This document shows, piece by piece, positions 32,587 through 33,985 of a stretch of 33,985 nt of DNA. Position numbers and translations under genes: made by a program. Origin of the DNA: a virus. Location: the IMG/VR virus record IMGVR_UViG_3300048883_000043, positions 1-33,985 of that record, one strand, 5' to 3'. The first letter of the stretch is position 1, and each line of letters opens with the position of its first letter. The notes beneath the pieces are model-generated. The model ran no database searches, had not been told where the DNA came from, and saw nothing but the letters and a program-made list of their open reading frames with translations.

Positions 32587-33407
32587 TAGGAGAAGTCCTG
32601 TCCACTAACTGCTCCGTACCAGATCACTCCGGCGTCGATTGTTGTAAAGACGAGGATGTCTGTACGACTAGCAGTAGTTGTAAGGGTGGGGGCGGTTCCG
32701 CCAGCCCACTTCACCGTGTTGGGCCAAGTGGCCGTGCGTGAACCAGTCCCATCCTGATTGAGGAACAGGGTGAATGAACCCGAGGTTCCAGAAGCGGGTG
32801 GGGCCGAGAACGTGAACGTGCAGTTCGCCGTCAGGGTCACGTTGTGGACATTGCCATCGGTCAGAGAGATGGTGTCCGTTGATCCAGATGTCGCATTAGC
32901 AACACAGGTTTCACCAACGTCCTTGAGGACCGGGGCGCTGATGATCTGATCGGCGGCAACAATAGCCCCCGAAAGAGTCCCGCCAGCCTTGGGCAATGCT
33001 GCGGCAGCCGTGGTAGTCGTAGAGGTCAGGACCGCATCCCTTGTCGCAATGTCTACGCCGTCAAAGGTACTATTGGTTGTGATTGCTCCTGTCATAGCAC
33101 CACCTGCTTTAGGCAATGCTGCGGCAGCCGTGGTGGTTGTGGATGTTAATACACCATCCCTTGTGGCTACGTCTACACCATCAAATGTACTATTAGTCGT
33201 AATGGCCCCAGTCATGGCTCCACCAGTAAGTGGCAGTACGTTACTGGGCAGGGAGGAGTAGCCCAGCGAGGTCCACGCTGTCGTGCCGTCACCGATCTTA
33301 TACTTGTCGGTATCGGTTTCGATAGCGAACTCGCCCTGAGCCAACGTGGGGTTGTTGCTGGTCCAGTTGGCGGCGGTGTCTCGCCTTAACTGTATTTGTA
33401 CAGCCAT
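32586..33407 (-). CDS. Mtd_N-type tail fibre protein with 40-aa tandem repeat
   Basis: 273 aa. Residues 1-55 (MAVQIQLRRDTAANWTSNNP, ETDTDKYKIGDGTTAW) are the Mtd_N-like anchor. Residues 62-101 and 102-141 are near-identical 40-aa units starting GGAMTGAITTNSTFDGVD, a 'GGxMTGaI' shaft repeat common in fibres. The rest is a beta domain with VHNVTLTANCTFTFSAPPAS and a Trp/Gly-rich end, similar to trimeric fibre heads that bind cells. It is the paralogue of 28802-29716. Confidence 0.8.
   Translation of the reverse strand: MAVQIQLRRDTAANWTSNNPTLAQGEFAIETDTDKYKIGDGTTAWTSLGYSSLPSNVLPLTGGAMTGAITTNSTFDGVDVATRDGVLTSTTTTAAAALPKAGGAMTGAITTNSTFDGVDIATRDAVLTSTTTTAAAALPKAGGTLSGAIVAADQIISAPVLKDVGETCVANATSGSTDTISLTDGNVHNVTLTANCTFTFSAPPASGTSGSFTLFLNQDGTGSRTATWPNTVKWAGGTAPTLTTTASRTDILVFTTIDAGVIWYGAVSGQDFS
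32985..33224 (-). repeat. Two 120-bp tandem units in the fibre gene
   Basis: The two copies (32985-33104 and 33105-33224) encode 40-aa units differing at two positions and diverge mainly at third codon positions, e.g. gggcaatgct / aggcaatgct. The duplication is therefore older than the last strain splits but still alignable. Confidence 0.75.
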
Positions 33408-33416
33408 TGCTTACTC

Positions 33417-33815
33417 CTATTCGGTAGCGGCGTAAGCCGTGTCATATGCCGCTTGGGCTTCTTCGTCAGTGCCGCCACCGTCGATGGATGACTGTCGGGC
33501 AGCATCACCAGCGGTCACCTTGCGAGTGACTTTAGCGGTGGGCGGGTCTTCGGGCCACACAACCTCAGATACACGGCTGTATGTCTGAGGGATGGCTTTC
33601 AAAGAAGTCCTGTAAGTGCGCCACTCCTCAGCAGTGTGATCTCCAAGTGAGGCGTCACCGATCTGAGTCCAGTCGGAAGCCGACAACAAACCGTCACGCT
33701 GGCCTCTGACCATGTTCAGGTCCAGATCGTGCGCTTCCATGTCAGCGGTCCTCTGTGCGATCTCCGCTTCCGAGAGGTCTATATAAACCCCGTTCACAAC
33801 TTTCTGTAATGCCAT
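33417..33815 (-). CDS. Tail-fibre assembly chaperone, longer copy
   Basis: 132 aa. VRGQRDGLLSASDWTQIGDA, then WRTYRTSLKAIPQ and VVWPEDPP give the same chaperone pattern as 29726-30013. It has 38 extra C-terminal residues, Ala/Asp-rich and helical. N-terminal VVNGVYIDLSEAEI also matches VVNGEYIELSQSEL of the short copy. It lies ten bases before the Mtd_N fibre start and is likely specific to that fibre. Confidence 0.85.
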   Translation of the reverse strand: MALQKVVNGVYIDLSEAEIAQRTADMEAHDLDLNMVRGQRDGLLSASDWTQIGDASLGDHTAEEWRTYRTSLKAIPQTYSRVSEVVWPEDPPTAKVTRKVTAGDAARQSSIDGGGTDEEAQAAYDTAYAATE

Positions 33816-33817
33816 AA

Positions 33818-33985
33818 CTATGCTCCCGTGATTCCGTAGAGGGTGAACGAAGAATATTGAATCATTCCCGAGTTGGGTTCCGACACACCAATATCAGTGA
33901 TCGCTTCTAGGTCAGACCACAATCCCGCTGTCTGAGTCAGATACCATTGACTACCCGTTGTGGAGTTATTCTCCACCGCCGTCTC
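33818..33985 (-). CDS. Small beta-sandwich-like fibre protein, copy 1, partial (N-terminus beyond window)
   Basis: An open frame of 55 codons enters from the right edge and ends in TAG two bases before the chaperone start. The visible end, QTAGLWSDLEAITDIGVS then MIQYSSFTLYGITGA, matches the C-terminus of the gene at 30013-30552 (VWSSTAAIDRIN then YSSLTIYGINGA). It is therefore another member of the family, and like that copy it is directly followed by a chaperone and an Mtd_N fibre. Confidence 0.75.
   Translation of the reverse strand, partial: ETAVENNSTTGSQWYLTQTAGLWSDLEAITDIGVSEPNSGMIQYSSFTLYGITGA

Noticed and set aside
32985-33224. CRISPR-like repeat
   Set aside because: Only two adjacent 120-bp copies exist, in frame, coding and without spacers.
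28802-33407. Diversity-generating retroelement, suggested by Mtd_N-like fibre proteins
   Set aside because: No reverse transcriptase frame, no template/variable repeat pair with A-specific differences was seen; the N-terminal domain alone is common in fibres.

Overview
The window is a continuous stretch of a contractile-tailed (myovirus-type) phage genome. It is packed almost end to end with genes, and every supported gene is on the minus strand, so transcription runs from position 33985 towards 1. Neighbouring genes are mostly joined by TAATG, TGATG, ATGA or TAGTG stop/start overlaps. Several features point to a host among aquatic or marine Actinobacteria: an r1t-type holin, a DUF2746-like membrane protein, an actinophage-style HTH protein, and a Thr/Pro-rich lipoprotein linker of the kind common in Acidimicrobiia. 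The 167-aa protein starting MAHFAEVD belongs to a family seen often in marine phages. The host assignment is inference. No integrase, replication, tRNA or reverse-transcriptase gene is visible.

Layout in transcription order. (1) 33985-27087, receptor-binding and fibre module: two Mtd_N-type fibre proteins, two tail-fibre assembly chaperones, two glycine-rich fibre proteins, four related small beta-sandwich-like proteins (one cut by the window edge) and a Trp-rich repeat protein. Much of this looks like one cassette present twice. (2) 27055-22136, a surface module: a two-TM protein, a 1218-aa secreted lipoprotein with a papain-like Cys/His/Asp domain, a very acidic Glu/Trp tract and a PPC-like C-terminus, then a polysaccharide-lyase-14-like jelly-roll protein. 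(3) 22089-20489, small unknown genes including a KTSC-domain protein, a 59-aa coiled coil and a 26-aa membrane miniprotein. (4) 20489-15032, packaging and accessory genes: large terminase, two unknown proteins, DUF2746-like membrane protein, HTH protein, metallophosphatase and r1t holin. (5) 14972-6628, head and neck: portal, scaffold, N4-gp56-type major capsid protein, a 102-aa protein, a collagen-like fibre with an S74 autoprocessing domain, a 48-aa protein and four connector proteins. (6) 6593-1, tail: sheath, tube, a gp26-like zinc-ribbon chaperone with a second overlapping frame, a tape-measure-like protein carrying an M15 peptidase, and a baseplate protein cut by the left edge.

The most unusual locus is the lipoprotein at 22974-26630 with its two partners. 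It lies between the fibre module and the packaging genes and looks designed for, or taken from, a cell surface. The duplicated receptor-binding cassette, the overlapping-frame chaperone and the fibre gene immediately downstream of the capsid gene are the next most informative. No stretch longer than about 110 bases lacks a gene. The gaps hold only short hairpins and a recurring TGGTGTA-type motif. All family names come from reading motifs by eye; no database search was run.
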